The notes: generated from the sequence alone by a model not told the origin. DNA of 64,000 nucleotides from an uncultured Bacteroidales bacterium (GCA_946626605.1 CAMOUL010000002.1:124001-188000), one strand, 5' to 3'; shown: positions 52,594 through 60,693, counted from the first letter of the stretch. Program-made: numbers and translations.

Positions 52594-53301
52594 GTTATCA
52601 GTTTTCAGCGCATGGATGACCATCGAGGCTAATGTGCATCCGAAGACGGCAGTCACTTGCATGAGGGAGCCGCGTGTCGCGCAGTGGTGCGCTTGCTCGG
52701 TGGAATACACGCAGCGGACTTTGCGATAGGGATGGAGTCCGATCTTCTTCATCCGTGCGCGGACGGCTTTGGCGAGTGCGTCACCTTTGATGGTCATGAG
52801 TTCGCCGGTGGTCACGGCGGTGGGGTCGAATCGCAAGGCGGCACCCATGGAGGAGAAGACCTTCATCCCGCGCACGCGCGTCGCGTTAATAATAAGGTCT
52901 GTCTTGGCCGGAACATCGTCAATCGCATCAATCACATAATCGTATTCACCGATCTTCAGATCCGCTCCGCTCTCGGTTTTTCCATCCGCATAGTAGTTCT
53001 CAAAAACTGCCTCTATCTCCGCCTCGGGGTTGATGGTCAGGAGTCGTTCGCGGAGAACTTCCACTTTGGGTCGGCCGATAGTCTCGCGTGTAGCGGGTAG
53101 TTGTCGGTTGACGTTTGAGGACTGGACGACGTCGCCATCGACGAGGGTGAGATGGATAAGACCGGTACGGATGAGCGCCTCGGCGCACCATGATCCTACG
53201 CCGCCGACTCCGAAAAGGATGACGCGTGCGTTGCGTAGCCGATCCATCCCTTCGGCCCCCAATAAAGCTTCACTTCTGCTGAAGAAATCCTCCATAATCA
53301 T
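52591..53301 (-). CDS. tcdA: tRNA threonylcarbamoyladenosine dehydratase
   Basis: A 236-aa ThiF/MoeB-type adenylating enzyme that cyclises t6A37 in tRNA to ct6A. The start at 53301 (MIMEDFFSRSEALLGAEGMD) fits the promoter position; MED at 53295 is an alternative. The nucleotide-binding GVGGVGSWCAEAL (31-43), VDGD, NRQL and the DAIDD stretch are conserved. The C-terminus VFGCTLASMVI is repeated in the fragment at 43297. It is the first gene of a unit reading into two surface-protein genes, an unexpected pairing. Confidence 0.88.
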   Translation of the reverse strand: MIMEDFFSRSEALLGAEGMDRLRNARVILFGVGGVGSWCAEALIRTGLIHLTLVDGDVVQSSNVNRQLPATRETIGRPKVEVLRERLLTINPEAEIEAVFENYYADGKTESGADLKIGEYDYVIDAIDDVPAKTDLIINATRVRGMKVFSSMGAALRFDPTAVTTGELMTIKGDALAKAVRARMKKIGLHPYRKVRCVYSTEQAHHCATRGSLMQVTAVFGCTLASMVIHALKTDN

Positions 53302-53313
53302 GCAAATTCGCTG

Positions 53314-53345
53314 CAAAAATACAAAAAAATACGCAATTATGCAAA
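53314..53345 (-). promoter_or_regulatory. Bacteroidota-type promoter of tcdA
   Basis: Minus strand TTTG ... TATTTTTG over 32 bp, 12 bp before the ATG at 53301. It is divergent from the tRNA-Leu/rpsU promoter. Confidence 0.75.
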
Positions 53346-53360
53346 AAAAATGCATTAAAA

Positions 53361-53392
53361 TTTGCTCATTTCAAAAAAAAGCAGTACTTTTG
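53361..53392 (+). promoter_or_regulatory. Bacteroidota-type promoter of tRNA-Leu and rpsU
   Basis: TTTG, A8-GCAG spacer, TACTTTTG, 32 bp, the same design as for rpsO and rpsL. Confidence 0.85.
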
Positions 53393-53522
53393 CACGCTTT
53401 TTCGCTTGATAGAAAAGTACCTCGGGATGTAAAACATAGTTTTGCAGACCGAAAAGCGTAGCATGACACGTAGCGTTATACAAGCGTGGAACGCGCAGTC
53501 ACGCGAGTGTCAATGCAAGCAA

Positions 53523-53602
53523 GCCCAGGTGGCGGAATTGGTAGACGCGTTGGTCTCAAACACCAATGGGAAACCGTGCCGGTTCGATCCCGGCCCTGGG
53601 TA
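53523..53602 (+). tRNA. tRNA-Leu (anticodon CAA)
   Basis: An 80-nt class II tRNA. Acceptor GCCCAGG/CCTGGGT, anticodon stem TTGGT/ACCAA around CTCAAAC (anticodon CAA), variable arm TGGGAAACCGT, T arm GCCGG-TTCGATC-CCGGC. CCA is not encoded. rpsU follows 20 bp later. Confidence 0.93.
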
Positions 53603-53606
53603 CAAG

Positions 53607-53615
53607 AAAGGAGGT
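53607..53615 (+). promoter_or_regulatory. Strong Shine-Dalgarno site of rpsU
   Basis: AAAGGAGGT with GGAGG ending 8 nt before the rpsU ATG. Other genes in the window have A-rich leaders and no such site. Just behind it is the mini-ORF ATG-CAA-TGA (53618), overlapping the rpsU start. Confidence 0.8.
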
Positions 53616-53622
53616 GTATGCA

Positions 53623-53817
53623 ATGATTATCGTTCCTGTTAAAGAAGGTGAGAACATCGAGCGCGCGATTAAGAAATTCAAACGCAAATTCGATAAGACG
53701 GGTGTCGTAAAAGAGCTCCGTCGTCGTCAGCAATTCGACAAACCGAGTGAGCTGAAGCGAATCAAGATGGCACATGCGAAGTATGTGCAGTCGTTGCACG
53801 CTCACGACGATATGTAA
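53623..53817 (+). CDS. rpsU: 30S ribosomal protein S21
   Basis: A 64-aa S21 (MIIVPVKEGENIERAIKKFK ... KELRRRQQFDKPSELK). In Bacteroidota, S21 helps form the 30S pocket that hides the anti-Shine-Dalgarno sequence, and rpsU itself is known to keep a strong Shine-Dalgarno site, consistent with feedback control. That site is clearly present here. The upstream in-frame ATG lies inside tRNA-Leu and is rejected. The gene is co-transcribed with tRNA-Leu and closed by a strong terminator. Confidence 0.96.
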   Translation: MIIVPVKEGENIERAIKKFKRKFDKTGVVKELRRRQQFDKPSELKRIKMAHAKYVQSLHAHDDM

Positions 53818-53818
53818 T

Positions 53819-53845
53819 AAAAAGACCGCAAACGCGGTCTTTTTT
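53819..53845. terminator. Terminator after rpsU
   Basis: AAAAAGACCGC-AAAC-GCGGTCTTTTTT, an 11-bp stem with a T run on both strands; it can also serve recG from the other side. Confidence 0.9.
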
Positions 53846-53876
53846 ATTTACCATTTGGTCATTTACCATTTTCTCA
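53846..53876 (-). repeat. 15-bp repeat at the recG stop codon
   Basis: The minus-strand word GGTAAATGACCAAAT is repeated directly after the recG TGA, giving further TAA/TGA triplets in other frames. The same word is found in the rpsO leader and inside prmC. Confidence 0.75.
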
Positions 53877-56000
53877 ACTAATTTCTCCCCAGTTATAACT
53901 CTGAGTAATCCGAAGCGCATCGAGGCGTCTTTTGTATATACGGTTCCTCTCATCCTCGAGCAGCGGGTCGGGGTCAAGGATCTCGAGGGCTGCCTGGCGT
54001 GCGAGGGAGACGAGTTGGCCGTCGGTTGCGAGGTTGGCTATGTGTAGCTCAAAGGGAGTACCGGATTGCAGGGTACCTTGCAGGTCGCCCGGTCCGCGGA
54101 GCTGCAGGTCGGCTTCGGCGATGCGGAAACCGTCGTTGGTAGCGACCATGATATCCATGCGTTTGCGGGTCTCTTTGCTCAGCTCCAGATCGGTCAGGAG
54201 CAGGCAGTAACTCTGGTCTCCGCCACGACCGACGCGTCCGCGGAGCTGGTGGAGCTGGCTGAGTCCGAAACGCTCGGCGTTCTGGATCATCATGACGGTC
54301 GCGTTAGGTACATTGACGCCGACTTCGATGACGGTCGTCGCGACGAGTATCTGCGTCTCGCCGGAAGCGAAACGTTGCATCTGGAGGTCCTTGTCGGCGG
54401 CTTTCATCTGACCGTGCACCATGGAGATCTTATACTCGGGGAACGCCTCGCATAGCTCATTGAACCCGTTCTGCAGGTCCTGCAGGTCGAGTTTCTCATT
54501 CTCTTTGATAAGCGGATAGACGACATAGACCTGCCGTCCGTCCTGTATCTGCTTGCGCAGGAAGGCATAGACCTGCGCGCGGCGTTGGATGGAGTAATGG
54601 ATGGTCTGCACGGGTTTGCGTCCCGGCGGTAACTCATCGATGATCGAGACCTGCAGATCGCCATAGACGGTCATCGCCAAGGTGCGGGGGATAGGTGTCG
54701 CGGTCATGACGAGGATGTGGGGAGGGCAATCCGGCATCGCATTTCCGTCTCCGGCGACGCGCCGGGTCTTCGTCCAGAGTTTGGCGCGTTGGGCGACACC
54801 GAAACGGTGTTGCTCGTCGATGACGACGAAGCCGAGGTTCTGCCACTGCACGTCATCCTCCAGTAACGCGTGCGTACCTATTAATATATGGATGGTGCCG
54901 TTGAGCAGTCCGTTATGGATCGGTACGCGGTTTTTCGGCGTCGTGGAACCCGTGAGCAGGGCTACGTGGACAGCGTCGCCGAGCGGAGCCAAGAAAGCTT
55001 TGAGGGTCTCGTAGTGCTGGTTGGCGAGGATCTCCGTCGGCGCCATGATACAAGCCTGGTAGCCGTTGTCGATGGCGAGCAGGCAACACATCAGCGCCAC
55101 GAGCGTCTTGCCGGAACCGACGTCGCCTTGCAGGAGGCGGTTCATCTGGCGACCGGACTTGAGGTCGTCATGTATCTCGTGGATGACGCGTTTCTGCGCG
55201 TTGGTGAGGTCGAAAGGCAGGGCTTTGTAGAGCGCATGAAAACGGTTCCCGACCAGCGGCATGGCGAAGCCCGGGTTCTGCTCGCGCCGCTTCATCTGGC
55301 GAAGGATCTGGAGCTGGATATAAAAGAGCTCTTCGAACTTCAGTCTCGCCCGTGCGTTCTGCATGGCGAGGGTGTCTTTCGGAAAATGCACGTTGATCAG
55401 CGCGTCCGTCAGACTCATGAGCCGGTATTGCTGCAGGATGTCTGCACCGATCGTGTCCGGTACACCCATCTTCAGGTCGGGTAAGAGCTCCGCGATGATA
55501 GAGCGGATAGCTTTTGAGTTGAGTCCGTGCCGTTTCATGACCTCGGTCGTGTTGTAGTACGGCTCGAGGCCCTGCGTCATCTCCGGCGTTACTTTCGACC
55601 AGGGAGTGAGGTCCGGATGAACGAAGTTATAGAGGTGGTTGAAGCGGCTGGGTTTGCCGAAGAGGAGGTACTTGACGCCCTTGGCGAGTTTGACATACTT
55701 CGCGCCCTGGAACCATACCAACTCGCATTGATGCGTACCGTCGAAGAAGGTCGCCGAGAGGCGCTGCGCCTTGCCGATACCGATCGTGTGCCATTCCGTC
55801 ACTTCACCGATGATCTGGACATAGGTGTCTTCGTCGTTGAGTTCGGCGATGCGGTAGAACTTACTGCGGTCGATATATTTGTAGGGATAAGTCCGCAACA
55901 AATCCATCGCGGTCTGCACCCCGAGTTCTTTACGAAGAATGTCGGCACGTTTGGCACCGACATTCTTACAATACGTTATATCTCGTTGAGACAGTTCCAT
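53874..56000 (-). CDS. recG: ATP-dependent DNA helicase RecG
   Basis: A 708-aa RecG that reverses stalled forks and branch-migrates Holliday junctions. The N-terminal wedge/OB region (about 1-170) is followed by Walker A GDVGSGKT (about 292-299), the RecG-type DEQHRFG box (about 392-398), the TATPIPRTLA motif and the helicase C motifs ATTVIEVGVNVPNA and QLRGRVGRG. Slightly over 700 residues is normal for Bacteroidota. It lies downstream of the TonB-like gene on the same strand, separated by a 23-bp triple repeat. Confidence 0.95.
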   Translation of the reverse strand: MELSQRDITYCKNVGAKRADILRKELGVQTAMDLLRTYPYKYIDRSKFYRIAELNDEDTYVQIIGEVTEWHTIGIGKAQRLSATFFDGTHQCELVWFQGAKYVKLAKGVKYLLFGKPSRFNHLYNFVHPDLTPWSKVTPEMTQGLEPYYNTTEVMKRHGLNSKAIRSIIAELLPDLKMGVPDTIGADILQQYRLMSLTDALINVHFPKDTLAMQNARARLKFEELFYIQLQILRQMKRREQNPGFAMPLVGNRFHALYKALPFDLTNAQKRVIHEIHDDLKSGRQMNRLLQGDVGSGKTLVALMCCLLAIDNGYQACIMAPTEILANQHYETLKAFLAPLGDAVHVALLTGSTTPKNRVPIHNGLLNGTIHILIGTHALLEDDVQWQNLGFVVIDEQHRFGVAQRAKLWTKTRRVAGDGNAMPDCPPHILVMTATPIPRTLAMTVYGDLQVSIIDELPPGRKPVQTIHYSIQRRAQVYAFLRKQIQDGRQVYVVYPLIKENEKLDLQDLQNGFNELCEAFPEYKISMVHGQMKAADKDLQMQRFASGETQILVATTVIEVGVNVPNATVMMIQNAERFGLSQLHQLRGRVGRGGDQSYCLLLTDLELSKETRKRMDIMVATNDGFRIAEADLQLRGPGDLQGTLQSGTPFELHIANLATDGQLVSLARQAALEILDPDPLLEDERNRIYKRRLDALRITQSYNWGEIS

Positions 56001-56003
56001 GAT

Positions 56004-56072
56004 AGACCGCTTCGCTCAAAGTCGAAAGACCGCTTCGCTCAAAGTCGAAAGACCGCTTCGCTCAAAGTAGAA
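56004..56072. repeat. Three tandem copies of a 23-bp unit upstream of recG
   Basis: Units start at 56004, 56027 and 56050, each beginning AGACCGCTTCGCTC and ending AAAGTCGAA or AAAGTAGAA. The core AGACCGCTTCGCT also occurs inside ribD. The block lies between recG (ATG at 56000) and the stop of the TonB-like gene. Confidence 0.85.
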
Positions 56073-56125
56073 AGAGTCTTTGAGGTCACAACGTGACCGG
56101 TCTTTTGTCTTTCGACTTTCTACTA

Positions 56126-56803
56126 TTATTGCAGCTTGAAGTTAACAGGTACGGTATATTTCACGCGTACGGGTTTACCACGTTGCTGACCGGGTTTCCA
56201 TTTCGGCATGGACTTGATGACGCGAACCGCCTCTTTGTCCAGCGAAGGATCGCCACCGGAACGAACGACTTCTACGTCAACGATCGAACCATCACGGTTT
56301 ACGACGAACTGGCAGATCACACGACCTTGGATACCGTTCTCCTGTGCGATAACCGGGTACTTGACGTTCTCGCTGAGGTATTTGAAGAGGGCTTGTTGTC
56401 CACCGGGGAACTCCGGCATCTTCTCTACTACGACGAAGACGACTTCTTCTTCCTCTTCCTCTACAGGAGCCTCTACCGGCGCAGCGATAACGACCTCTTG
56501 CTCCGTCTCCTCGGTGTTCACCTCGATAGACTCGGTCTCGACGTTATCCTCCACTACGTTCAGCACTTCCACTTCCTGTACGGCAGGGGGTGGGGGAGGA
56601 GGAGGTGTCTCCTGGCTGGTCTGTTGAATCTCTACTTCTTCCTCAAAGAGGAACTCTGTGTCGGTCACCTCGTACTTCGTGACCTCTCGCTCAGTCCACT
56701 CCAGCGCCACATAAACGAGGCTCAGAACGAAAACCAAACCCATCAATACATAGACGAGTTTGTCCTTCTCTAAACTGGCTTTTTCTGATTTCTTAACTTG
56801 CAT
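56126..56803 (-). CDS. TonB-like energy transducer
   Basis: A 225-aa protein with one N-terminal transmembrane helix (about 16-35), a periplasmic linker with seven prolines (67-73) and acidic runs, and a C-terminal TonB domain (about 128-225: MPEFPGGQQALFKYLSENVK, GRVICQFVVNRDGSIVDVEV, MPKWKPGQQRGKPV). It would couple ExbBD proton flow to outer-membrane TonB-dependent transporters. Those partners are not in the window. It has its own promoter and may be co-transcribed with recG. Confidence 0.88.
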   Translation of the reverse strand: MQVKKSEKASLEKDKLVYVLMGLVFVLSLVYVALEWTEREVTKYEVTDTEFLFEEEVEIQQTSQETPPPPPPPAVQEVEVLNVVEDNVETESIEVNTEETEQEVVIAAPVEAPVEEEEEEVVFVVVEKMPEFPGGQQALFKYLSENVKYPVIAQENGIQGRVICQFVVNRDGSIVDVEVVRSGGDPSLDKEAVRVIKSMPKWKPGQQRGKPVRVKYTVPVNFKLQ

Positions 56804-56842
56804 ATCTTGTGTTTTTTAGGTCGTGATAATCAAAATCGGCTA

Positions 56843-56874
56843 CAAAGGTACAACTTTTTTGCGATTTATGCAAA
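56843..56874 (-). promoter_or_regulatory. Bacteroidota-type promoter of the TonB-like gene
   Basis: Minus strand TTTG ... TACCTTTG over 32 bp, 39 bp before the ATG. It is divergent from the flippase promoter. Confidence 0.8.
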
Positions 56875-56888
56875 TAATTTTCGAAAAA

Positions 56889-56920
56889 TTTGCGCATTTG
56901 TAAATATTTTTGTACCTTTG
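56889..56920 (+). promoter_or_regulatory. Bacteroidota-type promoter of the flippase gene
   Basis: TTTG at 56889 and TACCTTTG ending at 56920. The ATG follows 10 bp later, so the mRNA would have a very short leader. Confidence 0.75.
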
Positions 56921-56930
56921 CACCCGAAAA

Positions 56931-58211
56931 ATGAGCCATCGGCTATCAAAAATATGGAAATCGAGCTCGGCGAGGAACGTTGGCCAATTACTTACTGCGA
57001 ATATTTTTGCGCAGGCGTTAGGCATCCTTGTCTATCCTATATTGACGCGTATGTACGCGCCGGAGGATTTTGCTTTGCTCTCGCTCTTCACAAGCACCTT
57101 GGGAGTGGCAGGGTTGGCCGCTACGGCGGAGTACCAGTACGCGGTCGTCTTGCCGAAGGAGGAAGAGAAAGCCCGGGCGTTGGTGCGTTTGAGCGGAATG
57201 ATCACCCTGTGCGTCGCAGGAGTTTTCTGTCTCTCTCTGCCTTTCGCGGAGCCTATAGCAGGACTTTTCAATGCGCCGGAGTTAGCGCGGTGGTGGTGGG
57301 CCATGCCGCTCTCTATCGCGGTGATGGGGGCATGGAATATCCTCAACTACTGGTATATCCGCCGGCGGGCTTTTGCTCGTATCAGCGGCTATCAGGTCTC
57401 GCAAAGCCTCTTCTCCGCCGGGTCCAAGGTCGGATTCGGCGCTTTAGGATGCTTACGCGGGGGAATGATCTTAGCTACCGTCCTGGCGCCGCTGGTCTCC
57501 CTTGCGATTAGTGTCGGGATGGCATGGAAGAAACACCTGCGTGGACTCTTCTGCGAGCCTGCAGCACCGATGAGAGAAGTAGCGCGCGAGTATGCTAATT
57601 TCCCCAAATATAGCTTACCTCGCGCGTTAGTCAATTCCGTCGGTCAAGCGTTGCCGGTATGGTTGTTAACGCCCTGTTTCGGTCTTCAGGAAGTGGGGTT
57701 GTTCTCCCTGGCGATGATGGCTTCTTTTGTGCCGCTGAATATAGTGACGAAATCCTGCTACCAGGTGCTTTTTCAGAAGGTCTCCGTTCTCGTGCAGAAC
57801 CGTCAGCCGATAGGTCGTGTCTTAGGGCGTTTCGGTATAGTGACGGGAGGCGTGCTGGTTGTCGGAATGGCGTTGTTGTATATTGTTATGCCGCAGATAG
57901 TGACGCTCCTTTTCGGCGAGGAATGGACTGGTTCGGCGGATATCATCCGGGCGCTTTATCCCTACCTCATTCTCACGCCTATATGCGGTACGATCAGCTT
58001 CCTGTCGGATGTTTTTGGCAAACAAAAAACAGCCCTTTGGATGGAGGTAGTTTACGTCTTAATGATGGCGGTTGCTTTAGAGACCGGTATCTTTTTAGGC
58101 AGCTTCTTGGGGAGTATCTTCATGCTGGCTTGGACGCGTTTCGCGTACCTCTTGGTACAACTGTTGTGGTTTGTCTCCCTCGTCCGTAATTATCACAAGA
58201 CGCTTTCGTAA
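56931..58211 (+). CDS. Polysaccharide flippase (Wzx/MATE-like)
   Basis: A 426-aa membrane protein with about 12 transmembrane helices, starting at 56931 (MSHRLSKIWKSSSARNVGQL) because the earlier frame is promoter. The opening SSSARNVGQLLTANIFAQAL with PILTRMYAPEDFALLSLFTS is typical of Wzx-type O-antigen/capsule flippases, which move lipid-linked sugar units across the inner membrane. It stands alone rather than in a glycosyltransferase cluster. The convergent neighbour is a FemAB-like transferase, so a surface polysaccharide context is likely. Confidence 0.85.
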   Translation: MSHRLSKIWKSSSARNVGQLLTANIFAQALGILVYPILTRMYAPEDFALLSLFTSTLGVAGLAATAEYQYAVVLPKEEEKARALVRLSGMITLCVAGVFCLSLPFAEPIAGLFNAPELARWWWAMPLSIAVMGAWNILNYWYIRRRAFARISGYQVSQSLFSAGSKVGFGALGCLRGGMILATVLAPLVSLAISVGMAWKKHLRGLFCEPAAPMREVAREYANFPKYSLPRALVNSVGQALPVWLLTPCFGLQEVGLFSLAMMASFVPLNIVTKSCYQVLFQKVSVLVQNRQPIGRVLGRFGIVTGGVLVVGMALLYIVMPQIVTLLFGEEWTGSADIIRALYPYLILTPICGTISFLSDVFGKQKTALWMEVVYVLMMAVALETGIFLGSFLGSIFMLAWTRFAYLLVQLLWFVSLVRNYHKTLS

Positions 58212-58243
58212 ACGGCTTTGAAAAGCGCCGTCCGCAAGGGGCG

Positions 58244-58280
58244 TTTTAACAGTTTAACGTTTTAACGGTTTAACGGTTTA
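58244..58280 (-). repeat. 8-bp tandem stop-codon array after the FemAB-like gene
   Basis: From the stop codon on the minus strand TAA recurs five times at 8-bp spacing in words TAAACCGT, TAAAACGT and TAAACTGT. Confidence 0.85.
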
Positions 58281-59237
58281 ACGGAACTTCAGTTCCCTCA
58301 GCTTCTGGAACCAGATGGCGAGACGGAAGAGGGGTTTGTAGTATTTCTCGACGGAGAAATAGGTATAGGGCGTAGAGCCGAACTGCTTGTAGTGTTTCGC
58401 CGTGCCGCGTTCCATCGAGCCTTCGAAATCAAAACGTACCTGTTTCTCGCGGGCTAACTTCATCGCTTCGAGGACTAACAGAGCTCCTGCGCCGGAGTCG
58501 CCGAAAGCGGGGTCATAGACCGGGATGAGGTAATACATCAGGCTCTTGTCCCAGACGAGGAAGGCTGCCGCATAGACCTGTCCGTCGGCGTTGCAGATCT
58601 TCAGGATCTCGCATTGTTGCTTGCGTCGCGCCTTGCGCTCCAGCACCAGAAGGAACTCCCGGCTGTAGCGGATCTTGCGGTTGCGTGCCGCCATGCAGCG
58701 GACGTGGAACCGGTAGAAGTCCTCTACCTCCATCCCGCGTTCGGCATGCAGGCTGAGGGCTTTTTGCAGCTGACGGCGTTTGTTCTTGCTGAACGAAGCG
58801 ATGAGGGCATCTAAGTCGCTCAGGTCGTCCACGCGGTACGTCACCCGCTCTTTGGTCTTGAAGCCCAGACCACGCATGGCATCGACGCAGAGGCTGCCCG
58901 GCATGTATTGCTGGTAGTAGTAGGCGAGGCTGAGAGCGTCCAGCTGCTCCTTGAGCGCACGGCATACTTCCGCCGTCTTCCATTTATCGCCGGTGACATC
59001 TTCTCTCACCCATATACCGCCTATCTGCGTCTGCTGAGGCATGATAATATATTTGAGCCACGCGCGCTTACGCAAGAGGTACGGCATGGCGCCGATGATC
59101 TCGCCATGCTCGTCCTCTGCGATCAGTACATCCCACTCCTTGCCCGCGCAGACGGCATCCATCCACCACGGCTGCATGAAGACAGGCATGTACTCCTGCG
59201 CTGCAGACCATTCTATGTATCGCTCTTTATTCGTCAT
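58278..59237 (-). CDS. FemAB/GNAT-like acyltransferase
   Basis: A 319-aa soluble protein with the FemAB/GNAT (Acetyltransf_6-type) layout: PVFMQPWWMDAVCAGKEWDV and GAMPYLLRKRAWLKYIIMP in the first half, SKNKRRQLQKAL at the middle, and a second GNAT half with YAAAFLVWDKSLMYYLIPVY, GAGALLVLEAMKLAREKQ and the diagnostic RFDFEGSMERG near 285. Such enzymes transfer aminoacyl or acyl groups to cell-envelope sugars or peptides. The substrate is unknown. It is downstream of ssb and opens directly after a heptamer array. Confidence 0.78.
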   Translation of the reverse strand: MTNKERYIEWSAAQEYMPVFMQPWWMDAVCAGKEWDVLIAEDEHGEIIGAMPYLLRKRAWLKYIIMPQQTQIGGIWVREDVTGDKWKTAEVCRALKEQLDALSLAYYYQQYMPGSLCVDAMRGLGFKTKERVTYRVDDLSDLDALIASFSKNKRRQLQKALSLHAERGMEVEDFYRFHVRCMAARNRKIRYSREFLLVLERKARRKQQCEILKICNADGQVYAAAFLVWDKSLMYYLIPVYDPAFGDSGAGALLVLEAMKLAREKQVRFDFEGSMERGTAKHYKQFGSTPYTYFSVEKYYKPLFRLAIWFQKLRELKFR

Positions 59238-59299
59238 CTGTCAACTGTCAATTGTCAACTATCAACTATCAATTGTCAACTATCAACTATCAACTATCA
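59238..59299 (-). repeat. 7-bp tandem stop-codon array after ssb
   Basis: Nine heptamers (TTGATAG, TTGACAA, TTGACAG) fill the gap from the ssb stop codon to the next ATG. TGA recurs every 7 bp, closing all three minus-strand frames repeatedly. Confidence 0.9.
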
Positions 59300-59770
59300 A
59301 TTTCTAAACAGTCCATTGAAGAATCCGCCTTGCTCTTGTGCTTCAGGAGCGGCTTGAGCCTCGTCGTTGAAACTCTCCTGCGCTTCATCGCTTTCGACTT
59401 TCGACTTTTGACTTTCTACTCCATTTCTATAGATCTCCGGACGGTACAGAATCTGGATATTCTCCGCAATGACCTCGGTCTTGCGGCGGATCTGGCCGTC
59501 TTTCTCCCACGAACGCGTTTTGAGTTTGCCCTCCACATAGACCTTCATGCTCTTCTTGAGGTTCTGTTGTGCCCACTCGGCAAGGTTGCGCCAGAGCACA
59601 ATCGAGTGCCATTCGGTGACGTCAGGAACCTGGGTGCCGTTCTGCATGACATAACCGCGCTCGGTCGTTGCTAAATTAAAGGTTGCGATTGCTACGCCTC
59701 TGTCCAAGTAACGTACTTCCGGATCTGCGCCTACGTTACCAATAAGAATTACTTTGTTTACGCTTGACAT
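59297..59770 (-). CDS. ssb: Single-stranded DNA-binding protein with atypical C-terminus
   Basis: A 157-aa SSB. The OB fold (1-110) is standard: MSSVNKVILIGNVGADPEVR, TEWHSIVLWRNLAEWAQ, MKVYVEGKLKTRSW. The linker contains VESQKSKVES, encoded by a 7-bp repeat (AAAGTCG and AAAGTCA words). The chain ends GGFFNGLFRN and stop, without the acidic DDxPF tip that recruits replication and repair partners. The last codons run into the heptamer array that follows. Either this is a specialised second SSB or its tip was lost by repeat growth. It is co-transcribed with the lipoprotein upstream and the FemAB-like gene. Confidence 0.88.
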   Translation of the reverse strand: MSSVNKVILIGNVGADPEVRYLDRGVAIATFNLATTERGYVMQNGTQVPDVTEWHSIVLWRNLAEWAQQNLKKSMKVYVEGKLKTRSWEKDGQIRRKTEVIAENIQILYRPEIYRNGVESQKSKVESDEAQESFNDEAQAAPEAQEQGGFFNGLFRN

Positions 59771-59796
59771 AAGATAATTGGATTAATTTGATTTTT

Positions 59797-60606
59797 TTAG
59801 TATTCTGATTCTGTATAGTCATAATAAAAACAATCAAGAGTTGCTTGTACCAAATCGGGTGTTAAAATGAGTTTCGGTCCGGTGTGGAACACATCATCCG
59901 TCCAATTAATACAAGACACATACTCGGCTTCTATGTCGTATCCGAGAGGATTGTTTTTATAAGCCGCGTTTCCTTCTATGTACGCATTTACGTGCCCGCT
60001 TTGGGACAGAAATGCCTTCAGATCCTCCCAGGATGAGAATTTGCGTTCTTTCACATCGTTGGAAGCCTCGGCACTCCAGTCTTTCCATCCGTCTTTGCCC
60101 GCTGGCAGGTCGTCGTAGGCGGCTTGGGTAACAAGGCTGAGCACTTCGCTTGTCCGCTCTTCGGACAGCAGGTAAACACTGGAAAGTATTTCTGTTAGTT
60201 TGCCTTCAATAAAGTATGCTTTCGCCTCAATATATACCTTTCCTGCATTTATAACATCGTTAAAGGCTTCATAGAAAAACTCGCCTTCTGGGAAAGAAAT
60301 GTTTTTGAAACCAGGCCACCCCTTTGCTTCTGGAGCATTGAGATAGAACGTCCGTGACCAATAGGTTGTCTTGGCTGGTATTTTGGCGGGGCTGTTCTCC
60401 GGAACTACCAGTTCCTCGAATCCGTATGATTCAATCTGGGTAACCACATCCCGCTCCGGTTGACCGATCATCGTACGGGGTTTGGTGACCAGGAATTTCA
60501 GAGCTTCCTGATCCTTTTGGGATATAACGTCTGTCTTGACGGTGTTTCCGTTTTCACATGCCATCAGAGCAATTGATGCGACAGCAATCAATAAAAATTT
60601 CTTCAT
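59797..60606 (-). CDS. Lipoprotein of unknown function
   Basis: A 269-aa protein with a lipoprotein signal (MKKFLLIAVASIALMAC, lipid on Cys17). The mature part mixes alpha and beta with GEFFYEAFNDVINAGKVYIE and LTEILSSVYLLSEERTSEVL, and ends in an acidic, aromatic tail (LDCFYYDYTESEY). I do not recognise the family. It has its own promoter (60646-60677) and reads on into ssb after 26 bp. Confidence 0.65.
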   Translation of the reverse strand: MKKFLLIAVASIALMACENGNTVKTDVISQKDQEALKFLVTKPRTMIGQPERDVVTQIESYGFEELVVPENSPAKIPAKTTYWSRTFYLNAPEAKGWPGFKNISFPEGEFFYEAFNDVINAGKVYIEAKAYFIEGKLTEILSSVYLLSEERTSEVLSLVTQAAYDDLPAGKDGWKDWSAEASNDVKERKFSSWEDLKAFLSQSGHVNAYIEGNAAYKNNPLGYDIEAEYVSCINWTDDVFHTGPKLILTPDLVQATLDCFYYDYTESEY

Positions 60607-60645
60607 TAGTATCAGTATTTAATCCTTAAAGTTTCAAATCGGCTG

Positions 60646-60677
60646 CAAATTTACTGCTTTTTTTTGATATATGCAAA
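60646..60677 (-). promoter_or_regulatory. Bacteroidota-type promoter of the lipoprotein-ssb unit
   Basis: Minus strand TTTG, A8-GCAG spacer, TAAATTTG, 32 bp, 39 bp before the ATG. Confidence 0.8.
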
Positions 60678-60693
60678 TTTTGTGTGCATTTTT

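Noticed and set aside
59238..59299. Possible CRISPR-like array
   Set aside because: Units are 7 bp and contiguous, with no spacers and no cas genes in the window. It is a simple tandem repeat.
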